Shown: positions 1-10,576 of the stretch, one piece after another
How positions within the stretch are numbered: position 1 is the first letter of the stretch
Layout: every line of letters starts with the position of its first letter
DNA from: Tsuneonella dongtanensis
Lineage (GTDB): Bacteria; Pseudomonadota; Alphaproteobacteria; Sphingomonadales; Sphingomonadaceae
DNA length: 64,000 nt
Direction: 5' to 3'
Assembly (NCBI RefSeq): GCF_001698205.1
Contig: NZ_CP016591.1
Coordinates: forward strand, 2,170,001 to 2,234,000
Position numbers and translations under genes: made by a program
The notes under the pieces: model-generated
Database searches by the model: none
What the model saw: the letters and a program-made list of their open reading frames with translations, nothing else
What the model was told of the DNA's origin: nothing

Positions 1-1
1 C

Positions 2-931
2 ACCAGCTTCGACTGGGGCGTACCGGTGCCGGGCAGCCCGGGACACGTCATGTACGTCTGGGTCGACGCGCTGACGACATATCTCACCGGCATCGGCTTT
101 CCCGACCGGGAAGGGGATTTCGCGCGCTTCTGGCCGGCGAACCTCCATCTCATCGGCAAGGACATTGTCCGCTTCCATGCGGTCTATTGGCCCGCCTTCC
201 TCAAGAGCGCGGGCCTTCCGGCACCGAAGGCCATCTTCGGCCACGGCTTCCTGCTCCACCGCGGCGAGAAGATGTCGAAATCGACCGGAAACGTCGTCGA
301 CCCGCTTGAGCTGGCGGAGCGCTACGGTGTCGATCAGCTCAGGTACTTTCTTCTTGCCGAGGTCCCCTTCGGCAAGGACGGCAGCTTTTCGGCCGAGGCG
401 ATCGTGACGCGCTGCAACGCCGAACTCGCAAACAGCTTCGGCAACCTCGCGCAGCGCGTATTGTCGATGATCTTCAAGAACCTCGACGGTGCGCTGCGTG
501 CGGATCTGCCCGTGTTCGATGCGGATACCGATCTGTCGGACTTCGTTGCCCGCGAGATCGGCACGATGCACGAGCGGTTCGAGGAACTGGCGTTCAGCGA
601 AGGCATCGAAGCGTGGATGCGCGCGGTGTTTGCCTGCAACGCCTATGTCGATGACCAGGCCCCCTGGGCGCTGCGAAAAACCGATCCGGAGCGCATGACC
701 GCGGTGTTGATGACGCTAGTCCGTCAGGTCCGCGATCTCGCGATCGCAATTCGCCCGGTGGTGCCGTCGAGTATCGACCGCCTGCTGGACCAGATGGGAA
801 TTGCCGAGAATGCGCGCGATTTTGCCGCGTTGGCAAACCGCGATTGGCTCTCTGCGCTCGGCGACTTCCGACTTAGTCAGCCAATAGGGGTGTTTCCCCG
901 GCTCGAGTTGGCCGAGGACGAGCCCGCGTGA
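2..931 (+). CDS. metG: Methionyl-tRNA synthetase, C-terminal part (cut by window edge)
   Basis: Class Ia synthetase that charges tRNA-Met in the cytosol. The reading frame is open from base 2 (reading TSFDWGVPVPG), so the N-terminal half with the HIGH motif lies before the window. The KMSKS loop is intact (GEKMSKSTGNVVDP), preceded by the conserved HLIGKDIVRFHAVYWPAFL block. The helical anticodon-binding domain follows. The protein ends at LELAEDEPA, with no appended C-terminal tRNA-binding domain. Its TGA overlaps the GTG start of tatD (GTGA), which suggests a shared transcript. Identification is secure; only the true start is unknown. Confidence 0.97.
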   Translation, partial: TSFDWGVPVPGSPGHVMYVWVDALTTYLTGIGFPDREGDFARFWPANLHLIGKDIVRFHAVYWPAFLKSAGLPAPKAIFGHGFLLHRGEKMSKSTGNVVDPLELAERYGVDQLRYFLLAEVPFGKDGSFSAEAIVTRCNAELANSFGNLAQRVLSMIFKNLDGALRADLPVFDADTDLSDFVAREIGTMHERFEELAFSEGIEAWMRAVFACNAYVDDQAPWALRKTDPERMTAVLMTLVRQVRDLAIAIRPVVPSSIDRLLDQMGIAENARDFAALANRDWLSALGDFRLSQPIGVFPRLELAEDEPA

Positions 932-1704
932 GGCTGATCGACAGCCATTGCCACCTCGAATACGAAGGCGTGGTCGAGGATCGGGCCGGCGTTCTGGCAA
1001 GAGCAAGGGCGGCGGGGGTGAGCGGCATGCTCAACATCTCGACGCGCGAAAGCGACTGGGCGCGCGTGATCGGGACCGCCGAAGGCGAGCCTGACGTCTG
1101 GGCATCCGTCGGCATCCACCCCCACGAGGCCGACGCGCATGCCGACCTTGGTCGCGAAAAACTGACGACAGCAGCAGATCACCCGAAGGTCATCGGTATC
1201 GGCGAAAGCGGTCTCGATTACTACTACGACAAGTCTGATCGCGCGGTGCAGCGCGACCTGTTCCGCATGCATATCGGTGTTGCGCGCGAGACCGGCCTTC
1301 CGGTCATCGTCCATACGCGGGACGCCGAAGAGGATACCGTCGCCATTCTGGCCGACGAGATGGAGCAGGGCGCTTTTCCCGCCCTCATCCATTGCTTCAC
1401 GGCTTCCAGGGACTTCGCCGGCAAGGTGCTCGATCTCGGGCTGACCATCTCCCTGTCCGGCATCGTGACTTTCAAGAACGCAAGGGAACTGCAGGAAATC
1501 GCGAGCGAATTGCCCGCGGATCGTTTGTTGGTCGAGACCGACAGCCCCTTCCTCGCGCCCGTTCCGCATCGCGGCCGTCCATGCGAACCGGCGTTCGTGC
1601 GCGACACTGCGGCCTTCGTCGCGAACTTGCGCGGGGTTCCTCTTGAAGATCTCGCGGAAACGACGAGCGACAACTTCTTCCGGCTGTTCGGCAAGGCCGC
1701 ATGA
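928..1704 (+). CDS. tatD: TatD family metal-dependent hydrolase
   Basis: Amidohydrolase-fold protein of 258 residues; TatD homologues act as Mg-dependent DNases. Metal ligands are all visible: the N-terminal H-x-H (DSHCHLEYE, H7 and H9), Glu in GESGLDYYYD, His in PVIVHTRDAEED, His in LIHCFTAS and Asp in ETDSPFLAP. Length is normal. It starts with GTG overlapping the metG stop and ends with an ATGA overlap with the next gene. The metG-tatD-MBL hydrolase order is common in proteobacteria. The physiological substrate cannot be read from the sequence. Confidence 0.94.
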   Translation: MRLIDSHCHLEYEGVVEDRAGVLARARAAGVSGMLNISTRESDWARVIGTAEGEPDVWASVGIHPHEADAHADLGREKLTTAADHPKVIGIGESGLDYYYDKSDRAVQRDLFRMHIGVARETGLPVIVHTRDAEEDTVAILADEMEQGAFPALIHCFTASRDFAGKVLDLGLTISLSGIVTFKNARELQEIASELPADRLLVETDSPFLAPVPHRGRPCEPAFVRDTAAFVANLRGVPLEDLAETTSDNFFRLFGKAA

Positions 1705-2468
1705 AGCTGGTCATGCTCGGCTCGGGCACCTCGACCGGGGTCCCGCGTATCGGAGACGACTGGGGGGATTGCGATCCGTCCGAACCACGCAATCGGCGGA
1801 CGCGGGTGTCGATCGTCGTGGAAAGCCGCGAGGGCAAGCGCCTGCTTGTCGATACCTCCACCGATCTGCGCCACCAGCTTCTCGCCAATCGCATCGACAA
1901 AGTGGACGGCGTTTTCTGGACGCACGATCACGCCGACCACTGCCACGGCATCGATGATTTGCGGGTGATGCGATACGATCGGTCGGGACCGCTGCCCGGT
2001 TTTGCTGCAGACGAAACCGCCCGCCGGCTGCGGGCGCGCTTCGGCTACGTGTTTGCCGGCGAGCACGGCTATCCCACCATCTGCGAGTTGAATACGCTCG
2101 AGCGACTGCGCATTTTTGCCGGGTTCGGAATCGCGCATTGCCAGATGCCGCACGGTCCCGCCAGGTCGACGGCCTACCGCTTCGATGCTGACGGAAAATC
2201 AATCGTTTACGCGACGGACTTCAGCGAGATTGTGCCGGAGCTGCTCGACCTTTCCAAAGCTGCCGACCTGCTGGTTGTCGATTGCCTGCGTCGGAGGCCG
2301 CATCCGACGCACGCGCATCTGGAAATGGCGCTGCAACTCGCCGAGCGCTCTGGTGCACGCCGGGCAGTCTTGACGCACCTCGACAAATCAATGGATTATC
2401 GCACGCTGTGCGGCGAGGTCCCCGGCAATGTCGTCGTGGGTTACGATGGCCTGGAGGTGCAATTGTGA
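1701..2468 (+). CDS. MBL-fold metallohydrolase, PhnP-like
   Basis: A 255-residue metallo-beta-lactamase-fold hydrolase with the metal signature HDHADHCHGIDDLR (H-x-H-x-D-H) and the N-terminal GSGTSTGVPRIG block typical of PhnP and cyclic-phosphodiesterase relatives. Further ligands are likely in YATDFSE and VLTHLDKSMDY. Known relatives cleave cyclic phosphate diesters, but no phosphonate genes are nearby, so the substrate here is open. It overlaps tatD by ATGA and the next small gene by GTGA, so the four genes are probably translationally coupled. Confidence 0.88.
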   Translation: MKLVMLGSGTSTGVPRIGDDWGDCDPSEPRNRRTRVSIVVESREGKRLLVDTSTDLRHQLLANRIDKVDGVFWTHDHADHCHGIDDLRVMRYDRSGPLPGFAADETARRLRARFGYVFAGEHGYPTICELNTLERLRIFAGFGIAHCQMPHGPARSTAYRFDADGKSIVYATDFSEIVPELLDLSKAADLLVVDCLRRRPHPTHAHLEMALQLAERSGARRAVLTHLDKSMDYRTLCGEVPGNVVVGYDGLEVQL

Positions 2469-2635
2469 ACGAATTCGGCGCAGTCCAGCTCATTGCATTG
2501 TTTGCCTGGCTGATCCTGGCCGGAAGCGCGGTCGCTTCCTTTCGGCTCGGCTGGAAAGACGGCGTGCGGATTGGCCTGATATGGGCCGGAATTTTCGTCG
2601 CCGTTTTTCTCATCTTCAGCATGGCGATGGGGTGA
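2465..2635 (+). CDS. Small two-helix membrane protein
   Basis: A 56-residue protein starting with GTG at 2465, where the codon overlaps the preceding TGA (GTGA). It has two hydrophobic stretches, roughly residues 7-25 (LIALFAWLILAGSAVASF) and 35-54 (RIGLIWAGIFVAVFLIFSMA), separated by a short charged loop RLGWKDG. No catalytic motif is visible. A longer reading with an upstream start in the same frame would overlap the MBL gene deeply and is unlikely. Similar ApaG-less short membrane proteins follow this hydrolase in sphingomonads, as far as I recall; function unknown. Confidence 0.7.
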   Translation: MNEFGAVQLIALFAWLILAGSAVASFRLGWKDGVRIGLIWAGIFVAVFLIFSMAMG

Positions 2636-2666
2636 GTGGTCGCGAACGATGAACGCTGCATTTAAC

Positions 2667-2680
2667 ATAATATATATTAT
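2667..2680. promoter_or_regulatory. 14-bp perfect AT palindrome upstream of mazG
   Basis: ATAATATATATTAT reads identically on both strands and lies 9 bases before the mazG ATG, in an otherwise GC-rich region. It could hold a -10 hexamer for a very short-leader mazG transcript or be an operator. No clear -35 was found at the right distance, so the role is inference. Confidence 0.45.
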
Positions 2681-2689
2681 CATCCCGAG

Positions 2690-3451
2690 ATGACCGGCCA
2701 GCTGGACCGCCTCCTCCGCATAATGGCCACACTTCGCGACCCGGAGAACGGCTGTGACTGGGATCGCGCCCAGCGCTTCGAGACCATCGTGCCGCACACG
2801 ATTGAAGAAGCGTACGAGGTCGCGGACGCCGTCGCGCGAGGCGACATCGAAGACATACGCGACGAGCTGGGCGACCTGCTTTTTCAGGTCGTGTTCCAAG
2901 CCCGGATTGCCGAGGAAGATGGCCAGTTCGGGTTCGACGACGTCGCGCGCTCGATCGCAGACAAGCTCGAAGCGCGCCATCCGCATATATTCGCCGAGGC
3001 CGAGAAACCTGGCGACGACCGTGAAGCGCGCTGGGAAGCGCTCAAGGCGGCGGAACGAGCCGACAAGGGAGCGACAAGTGCGCTCGACGGGGTCGCGATC
3101 GCGCTGCCGGCGCTGATGCGCGCCGACAAGCTGCAGAAGCGCGCGGCCCGCGTCGGTTTCGACTGGCCCGATCGTGCCGGTCCCGCCGCCAAACTGGCGG
3201 AGGAAATGTCAGAACTCGCCGAAGCCGACGCGGCCGGTCGGTTCGAGGAAGCAGGCGACCTCCTGTTCGCTGCGGTCAATCTCGTGCGGGCCTATGGCAT
3301 CGCTCCAGAGGACGCGCTGCGGGCGGCGAACGCCAAGTTCGAGCGTCGATTCCGCTCCATGGAAGCAATGGCAGCGGGTGATTTCGGCGAGAGGACTCTC
3401 GAAGAGCAGGAGGCGCTTTGGCAAGCGGTCAAGGCCGCCGAACGCTCATAG
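2690..3451 (+). CDS. mazG: Nucleoside triphosphate pyrophosphohydrolase MazG
   Basis: House-cleaning NTP pyrophosphatase of 253 residues with the two MazG domains of the long family. The first domain has the metal site EEAYEVADA followed by ELGDLLFQVVF (E-x2-E...E-x2-D pattern). The second carries KLAEEMSELAEADAAG and EAGDLLFAAVNLVRAYG. N-terminal LLRIMATLRDPENGCDWDRAQ is the family hallmark. It begins 54 bp after the small membrane gene, so it may have its own promoter in the AT-rich gap. Its last six bases overlap the end of hflX, which runs in the opposite direction. Confidence 0.95.
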   Translation: MTGQLDRLLRIMATLRDPENGCDWDRAQRFETIVPHTIEEAYEVADAVARGDIEDIRDELGDLLFQVVFQARIAEEDGQFGFDDVARSIADKLEARHPHIFAEAEKPGDDREARWEALKAAERADKGATSALDGVAIALPALMRADKLQKRAARVGFDWPDRAGPAAKLAEEMSELAEADAAGRFEEAGDLLFAAVNLVRAYGIAPEDALRAANAKFERRFRSMEAMAAGDFGERTLEEQEALWQAVKAAERS

Positions 3452-4744
3452 CGTTTCGAACTGGCCGAGTTCCTTCGGGTTGAGCCGCACCGCGAGCCTG
3501 CGCAGAGGCCCGTCCGCACCCGAACCTGCATCGCTTTCCTCGACGACCTCGCCATGCGCATGGAGCCAGGCGATACGCTTGCCGGCGCTCGCCGGCAGCA
3601 CGAATTCGTGCACACGGGCAGCGTGAGTTAGTTCGTCACCAAGCCGGGCGAGCAAATCCGCTACTCCTTCGCCCGACACCGCCGAAATCGCGACCACCAT
3701 GTCATCGGCCTCGGCCGCTTCGCGCACGTCGACCGCGACCTCATCATCGAGCAGGTCGATCTTGTTCCAAACCTCGATGATGGGAATGGAGGCGCCCCCC
3801 TCCCCTTCGGTCACACCAAGATCGCCGAGTACCTCGAGGACTTGCGTTTTCTGGGCCTGGCTCGACGGGTTTGCGATATCGCGGACATGGAGGATGAGGT
3901 CGGCGCCGGTCACCTCCTCAAGCGTAGCGCGAAAGGCAGCGACTAGCTGGGTCGGAAGGTCGGAAATGAACCCCACAGTATCCGACAGGATCGCTTTTTC
4001 GACCCCGGGCAGCGAGATCGCGCGCATTGTCGGGTCCAAAGTGGCGAAGAGCAAATCTTCGGCCATGACATCTGCACCGGTCAGGCGATTGAAAAGCGTG
4101 GATTTTCCCGCGTTGGTATAACCCACCAGAGCGATCACCGGCCAAGGTGCCCTGCCCCGACGCTCACGATGCAGCGCGCGCGTCTTGCGCACGCCTTCGA
4201 GTTCCTTGCGCAGTCGCGCCATGCGTTGGCGGATCATTCGGCGGTCGGCCTCGATCTGCGTCTCGCCGGGGCCGCCGAGGAACCCGAACCCGCCGCGCTG
4301 ACGTTCGAGGTGGGTCCACGAGCGCACGAGGCGGCTCTGCTGGTAGTCGAGGTGGGCCAGTTCGACCTGAAGGCGTCCTTCCGCCGTTGCCGCCCGCTCT
4401 CCGAAAATTTCCAGGATCAGGCCCGTCCGGTCGATGACCTTGCGCTTCAGGCGGTCCTCAAGGTTGCGCTGCTGGATGGGAGACAAGGCCCCGTCCACGA
4501 CGACCAGTTCGGCTTCATGCTGCTCGCAGGCGACCGCCATGTTTTCGACCTGGCCCGCGCCGAACAGGGTGCCAGGGCGGACCTGGCGAACCGGAAGCAC
4601 GAACGCATCCGCGATGACGATCCCGATCGCCAGCGCCAGCCCGCACGCTTCCTCGAGCCGTGCCTCGGGTTCGAGATCATGATGCCGTCCGCGGACGTCA
4701 GGACACACGACAAGGGCCCGCGCACCGCGCGAGACCTCGCCCAT
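3446..4744 (-). CDS. hflX: GTPase HflX
   Basis: Ribosome-associated GTPase of 432 residues; HflX splits stalled ribosomes under heat stress. The N-terminal domain has RPGTLFGAGQ, VVVDGALSPIQQRNLE and the linker LDYQQSRLVRSWTHLERQRG. The G domain shows G1 GYTNAGKST, G3 DTVGFI and G4 NKID. ATG at 4744 gives MGEVSRGARALVV, but the frame continues upstream through SFDENL to a CTG at 4765 whose TG is shared with the hfq TGA. That CTG may be the true coupled start. Last gene of the dusB-ntr-hfq operon. Confidence 0.95.
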   Translation of the reverse strand: MGEVSRGARALVVCPDVRGRHHDLEPEARLEEACGLALAIGIVIADAFVLPVRQVRPGTLFGAGQVENMAVACEQHEAELVVVDGALSPIQQRNLEDRLKRKVIDRTGLILEIFGERAATAEGRLQVELAHLDYQQSRLVRSWTHLERQRGGFGFLGGPGETQIEADRRMIRQRMARLRKELEGVRKTRALHRERRGRAPWPVIALVGYTNAGKSTLFNRLTGADVMAEDLLFATLDPTMRAISLPGVEKAILSDTVGFISDLPTQLVAAFRATLEEVTGADLILHVRDIANPSSQAQKTQVLEVLGDLGVTEGEGGASIPIIEVWNKIDLLDDEVAVDVREAAEADDMVVAISAVSGEGVADLLARLGDELTHAARVHEFVLPASAGKRIAWLHAHGEVVEESDAGSGADGPLRRLAVRLNPKELGQFETL

Positions 4745-4761
4745 CAGGTTTTCATCGAAGC

Positions 4762-5316
4762 TCAGTCGCTGTCGCCTTCGAACTCATCCGACAGATCCAC
4801 CGCCGATGCCGGCTGAATTGTCGAGACGGCATGCTTGTAGGCCAACTGGACGTAGCCCTCGCGCTCGAGCAGCATGCAGAACAGGTCGTAGGCCGCAATC
4901 TTGCCCTGGAGCATCACTCCGTTGACGAGGAACATCGTCACCTGAACTCCGGCCTCGCGCACACGGCTCAGGAAGACGTCCTGCAAAAGCCGCTGCTTCG
5001 CTCCGGAGCCCTGGCTGGCGAATTGACCGGCATCGAGCGGGCTCGACGGCATGATTGTCGACACGGCATGCTTGTAGACCAGCTGCGATTGCCCGTCCCG
5101 CCGAAGCAGGATCGAGAAATTGTCAAACCAGGTTACGATGCCTTGCAACTTCACGCCCTTGACGAGGAACATCGTCACCGGGGTCTTGTTCTTGCGAAGC
5201 AGGTTGAGAAACGCGTCCTGCAGGCTCTGCTGCTTCCCACCGGACGAAGGCTGCGGAGCCTCGTCAACTTCGTTCAAGGGCTTCAGACGCGCGCTCAGCG
5301 TGCGGGATGTGGACAC
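4762..5316 (-). CDS. hfq: RNA chaperone Hfq, tandem two-domain form
   Basis: Hfq pairs small RNAs with mRNAs; a normal protein is about 70-100 residues with one Sm domain. This one is 184 residues with two complete Hfq domains (about 30-92 and 108-170) joined by a 15-residue linker, after a 28-residue leader. Both keep the LQD start and the YKHAVSTI Sm2 motif (81-88, 160-167). Domain 1 keeps the basic rim (RKNK); domain 2 has REAG there and Met in place of distal-face Lys31 (E. coli numbering). GTG start is supported by GGAG eight bases upstream. Probably forms a trimer of fused pairs in place of a hexamer (inference). Confidence 0.95.
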   Translation of the reverse strand: MSTSRTLSARLKPLNEVDEAPQPSSGGKQQSLQDAFLNLLRKNKTPVTMFLVKGVKLQGIVTWFDNFSILLRRDGQSQLVYKHAVSTIMPSSPLDAGQFASQGSGAKQRLLQDVFLSRVREAGVQVTMFLVNGVMLQGKIAAYDLFCMLLEREGYVQLAYKHAVSTIQPASAVDLSDEFEGDSD

Positions 5317-5468
5317 TTGGACGTCTCCTGTTGTTGGCGGCCGCTTCTGCGGTCCGCAATCAGGCGCTCCTCTTCCCCGAGGTACGCCGGAATCGGTGCC
5401 GAATATGGCGTGCTCGCCTCAATTCGCAAATGCTTTTGCTGCAACTGCGTTCCAAGAGTTGCGGAAAG

Positions 5469-6845
<1,377 letters not shown>

Positions 6846-6861
6846 CAGATTGTGTCTCCGG

Positions 6862-9096
6862 TCATTCAGCCGCCACCGTTCCGCCGTCGGCAAGCGGATC
6901 GCGGGCGAAGCGCAGTGTCACGCGGGTGCCGCTTTCGCCACCCGGTGCACTGGCAAAAGTCATGTCGCCGCCGTGTTCCTCGACGATCTTGTTGACGATC
7001 GCGAGGCCAAGCCCCGTGCCCTTTTCGCGGGTCGTGACATAGGGTTCGACGATCCGCTCGCGGTCCTGCGGCAGGCCAACGCCGTTGTCGTCGACGGTCA
7101 CCGTCATCAGGTCTTCGGTTGCGGACATGGTCACGGCGATCCGACCACGATAGTCGGGCTCGGCATTGCGCGCACGCGCTTCGATCGCTTCGGCGGCGTT
7201 TTTGAGGACGTTTGTCATCGCCTGGCCAATCTGATGGCGATCGGCGGCGATCGTGACGATGCCGTCCGCGTCGGAGGAATAGGCGTAGTCTATTTCCGGG
7301 TGAGCGACTTCCTGAAGGAAGAGCGCCTGCTTGACGAGATCCTGCGCGTCCTCGGGGCGGAACACGGGTTTCGGCAGGCGGGCGAAGCTCGAGAATTCGT
7401 CGACCATCTTCCTCAGGTCGCCGACCTGCCGAACGATGGTGTTGGTCAGCTCGTCGAACAGATCCCCATCGCTTTCGATCTGCTTGCGGTACCGCCGCTT
7501 GAGCCTTTCGGTGGCGAGCTGGATCGGAGTGAGCGGGTTTTTGATCTCGTGCGCGATGCGGCGAGCGACATCGGACCAGGCGGCCTGCCGCTGGTCGAGG
7601 ATCTGGCGGGTAATGTCCTCGAACGTGATGACCCGGCCGTCGGGCGCATCGGCAACCTTGACCGCAAGCGTCAGGAGTTCGCCGCCCTTCGTCCAGTTGA
7701 CGAGCCCGCTGGCGAGCTTGCCGTCGGCAAGGCCCGCGAGTTGGGGAGCCAGGTCGAGAAGGGGAACGGAGGCCGGCACCGGCCCTTTCTCGCCCAGCAG
7801 GAGTTCCTGTGCTGAACTGTTCATCAGCAGGACGCGCCCCTCCCGATCGAGCGTGACGATCCCGGCCGAGATGGATTCGATGACCGCTTCGATGAAGGCG
7901 CGGCGCTCTTCCAGCTGCCGGTTCGCGCCAAGCAGCGCGGCGGTCTGCTGCTCGATCTGCCCGGCCATCCGGTTGAAGGCGCGATTGAGCATGCCGATCT
8001 CGTCGGAACCCGTTCGCCCTTCGACCCGGACGAAGTCGCCCGCACCTATCCTGCGGGCTGCACCGACGAGTTCACTAAGGGGATCGACCATGCGATCGGC
8101 CAGCCGTAGCGCGAACCATACGGCGAGGATGACGAGGGCGATACTCACGAAAAACAGCGCAAGGTTGAAGCGCAGCTGCAGCGCGCGGGCGCGTTTCGTG
8201 AGCACGTCGTAGGCCGCCACGATCGACTGTGCTCTTGCCCATTGGCTGAAGCCCAGCGCCTCCGTGCTGCGCGCGTTGTAAAGATAGACGCCCGACTTCT
8301 TGTCGATCGGCACCAGTGCCTCGATGCGCGCCGTGTTGCCGGCTACGACGATCGGCTCTCCCTCGTTGAGCATCGGCAGCGCGCTCTCGGCAAACACCAG
8401 GGGCTCGTTGCCGGAACGCAGGTTGGCGATCGCCGCGGTTCGCAGGCTCCCGCTGGGAAGTCGCTGGAGTATGGCGGATTCGCTCAGGTCCCGGGCGAGC
8501 ATCTGCTGACCATAAACGTCGACGAATGCGGGATCGGTGAGGGCGAAGCTTTCCAGATAATATCCAATGTCGGCAGCCATCGCGACCGAGCCCTGCGAGA
8601 CCTGCAACTGATTCTGTTCGTAGTATCCGCGTGCCAGGTTGTTCGCGTTCTGCATCAGGCCACGGGAATTGTCCGAGAACCAGAAGTCGACACCAGTCTG
8701 GAACAGAAAGGCCGCAAATGCTGCGACGAGGAGGGTCGGCAGTGCGGCGACGAGCGAGAAAAAGAACACCAGGCGCACGTGCATGCGAGCGGTACTGTTG
8801 GCCGCACGGCGCAGAGCCAGACGGCGCCCGAACAGTACGACCAGCGTCATCGCGGGAATCAGGGTCGCGATCAGCAGCACCGCCACCTGCCGCGACGGCA
8901 AAAGCTGCCCGTCGGGCGGCGCGCTGGAGAAGGTGTAATATGTGGTCCACACCATCGCCGCGAAGCCGAGAGCGGCGACAAGCTCCAGGATCAGGAAGAA
9001 ATTGGCCTTGCGGCTCGCGACGACGAAGCGCCGCCACCATCTGGGGCTGCGACGGATCGATGCCGTAGTGGGTCCGTGCTCGTCCGGCGCGCTCAT
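6862..9096 (-). CDS. ntrY: Sensor histidine kinase NtrY
   Basis: Membrane kinase of 744 residues that phosphorylates NtrX. Hydrophobic segments lie near 31-58, 70-95 and 110-135, then a periplasmic region of about 150 residues, then a transmembrane helix (LFFVSIALVILAVWFALRL). A HAMP linker (LVGAARRIGAGDF), a PAS domain (IEAVIESISAGIVTLDREG) and the kinase core follow. The phospho-acceptor His is in [21 protein letters not shown]-lid motifs are NVLKNAAEAI, DNGVGLP and GTGLGLAIV. Head-to-tail with ntrX and 58 bp downstream of ntrC. Confidence 0.96.
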   Translation of the reverse strand: MSAPDEHGPTTASIRRSPRWWRRFVVASRKANFFLILELVAALGFAAMVWTTYYTFSSAPPDGQLLPSRQVAVLLIATLIPAMTLVVLFGRRLALRRAANSTARMHVRLVFFFSLVAALPTLLVAAFAAFLFQTGVDFWFSDNSRGLMQNANNLARGYYEQNQLQVSQGSVAMAADIGYYLESFALTDPAFVDVYGQQMLARDLSESAILQRLPSGSLRTAAIANLRSGNEPLVFAESALPMLNEGEPIVVAGNTARIEALVPIDKKSGVYLYNARSTEALGFSQWARAQSIVAAYDVLTKRARALQLRFNLALFFVSIALVILAVWFALRLADRMVDPLSELVGAARRIGAGDFVRVEGRTGSDEIGMLNRAFNRMAGQIEQQTAALLGANRQLEERRAFIEAVIESISAGIVTLDREGRVLLMNSSAQELLLGEKGPVPASVPLLDLAPQLAGLADGKLASGLVNWTKGGELLTLAVKVADAPDGRVITFEDITRQILDQRQAAWSDVARRIAHEIKNPLTPIQLATERLKRRYRKQIESDGDLFDELTNTIVRQVGDLRKMVDEFSSFARLPKPVFRPEDAQDLVKQALFLQEVAHPEIDYAYSSDADGIVTIAADRHQIGQAMTNVLKNAAEAIEARARNAEPDYRGRIAVTMSATEDLMTVTVDDNGVGLPQDRERIVEPYVTTREKGTGLGLAIVNKIVEEHGGDMTFASAPGGESGTRVTLRFARDPLADGGTVAAE

Positions 9097-9154
9097 CGTT
9101 GCCCGGTTACAACTGGACTGTTGCAGGTTTGCAAGCGTTTTTCGTCCACTCGCC

Positions 9155-10570
9155 TCAATCGCGCCTTGTGCAGTCGTCAGGGTCGATCTGCAGGTCCGTC
9201 AGTCGTTTTCGCAGCGTGTTCCGGTTGATGCCCAGCAGCCGCGCGGCGCGAAGCTGGTTGCCGCCGGTGCTTGCGAGGGCGTGCGACAGCAGCGGACGCT
9301 CGAACTCGGCAAGAGCATCATCATAAAGCTGCCCCTCGCGCGGTGGCGATACCCGCAGCCAGGCTTCGAGGGCGCCAGCGAAGCCGGTGTCGCCATCCAC
9401 CTCGGCAGCGACATCTGGAGAGCCGAGAACCATTTCGACCGTTTCCGCATCGATCGTTTCGTCCCGTGCGATGAGCGCAAGGCGGAAGACGGCATTGCGC
9501 AATTCGCGAACGTTGCCACGCCACGGGAATCGCTCCAGCGCGGCGACCGCCCCCGTGTCGATCCGCCGACGAGGCAAACCTTCTCCGACGGCGAGCCCGA
9601 GGAAATGCCGGGCGAGCGCTGCAATGTCGTCGCGCCTCTCGCGCAAGGGCGGCAACTCGATCGGCACCACGTTGAGGCGGTAGAACAGATCCTCGCGGAA
9701 GGTGCCGGCAGCGATCATCGGAGCGAGGTCGCGGTTGGTCGCCGCGACGATGCGCACGTCGACTGCGATCTCTTGCCGCCCCCCGACACGCCGGATGCGA
9801 CCCGACTGCAGCGCGCGCAGGAGCCGGGTCTGCGCCTCGAGAGGCATGTCGCCGATCTCGTCGAGAAACAGCGTGCCCCCGTTGGCCTGTTCGAACTTGC
9901 CGATGGCCTGCGCGATCGCGCCGGTGAAAGCCCCCTTCTCGTGACCGAACAGCTCGCTTTCGATGAGATCGTGGGGGATCGCCGCGGCGTTGACCGCGAC
10001 GAAGGGGCCGGACTTGCGATGCCCTAGCTGGTGGATTGCTTCGGCGACCAGTTCCTTACCGGTGCCGGATTCTCCAAGGACGAGTACGGTCAGATCGTTG
10101 CGCAGGACCCGGGTGATCATGCGATAGACACCCTGCATCGCCCGGCTACGGCCGACCAGGGGAAGCCCTTCGCCGCTTTCGTCGGGCACCGGTGAGCCCT
10201 CGCCGCCCCGCTGGCCGGCCGCCTGAACGACCGCGCGGACGAGTTCGTCGAGATCGAAAGGCTTGGGGAAATACTCGAACGCGGCCAGTTCGGTCGCGCG
10301 CACCGCGGTATCGAGAGTGTTCTGCGCCGAGAGCACGATTACCGGCATATCCGGATGGGCGTCTCGCACTTCTCCAAGCGATGACAGCCCGTCACCATCG
10401 GTCAGGACCACGTCGGTCAGCATGACCGAATAGCTTTTGTCCGCAAGGCAGGCATCGCGGCGCGCGATCCCGTCGACGCGGTCTACCTCGAAGCGTTCAT
10501 CCTCGAGCGCAGTGACGATGACCGTCGCAATGCCCGGGTCATCCTCTACCAGCAGGATCCTGCCCGCCAT
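9155..10570 (-). CDS. ntrC: Nitrogen regulator NtrC, sigma-54 activator
   Basis: 471-residue transcription activator for nitrogen assimilation genes. Receiver ([15 protein letters not shown], phospho-Asp in [13 protein letters not shown]), AAA+ domain with Walker A GESGTGKE, intact sigma-54 loop GAFTGA ([13 protein letters not shown]) and Walker [14 protein letters not shown], then a C-terminal Fis-like HTH ([20 protein letters not shown]). Contrast with neighbouring NtrX, where the loop is lost. Lies six bases after the ntrB stop on the same strand, so it is co-transcribed with ntrB. Confidence 0.97.
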   Translation of the reverse strand: MAGRILLVEDDPGIATVIVTALEDERFEVDRVDGIARRDACLADKSYSVMLTDVVLTDGDGLSSLGEVRDAHPDMPVIVLSAQNTLDTAVRATELAAFEYFPKPFDLDELVRAVVQAAGQRGGEGSPVPDESGEGLPLVGRSRAMQGVYRMITRVLRNDLTVLVLGESGTGKELVAEAIHQLGHRKSGPFVAVNAAAIPHDLIESELFGHEKGAFTGAIAQAIGKFEQANGGTLFLDEIGDMPLEAQTRLLRALQSGRIRRVGGRQEIAVDVRIVAATNRDLAPMIAAGTFREDLFYRLNVVPIELPPLRERRDDIAALARHFLGLAVGEGLPRRRIDTGAVAALERFPWRGNVRELRNAVFRLALIARDETIDAETVEMVLGSPDVAAEVDGDTGFAGALEAWLRVSPPREGQLYDDALAEFERPLLSHALASTGGNQLRAARLLGINRNTLRKRLTDLQIDPDDCTRRD

Positions 10571-10576
10571 CTGACC

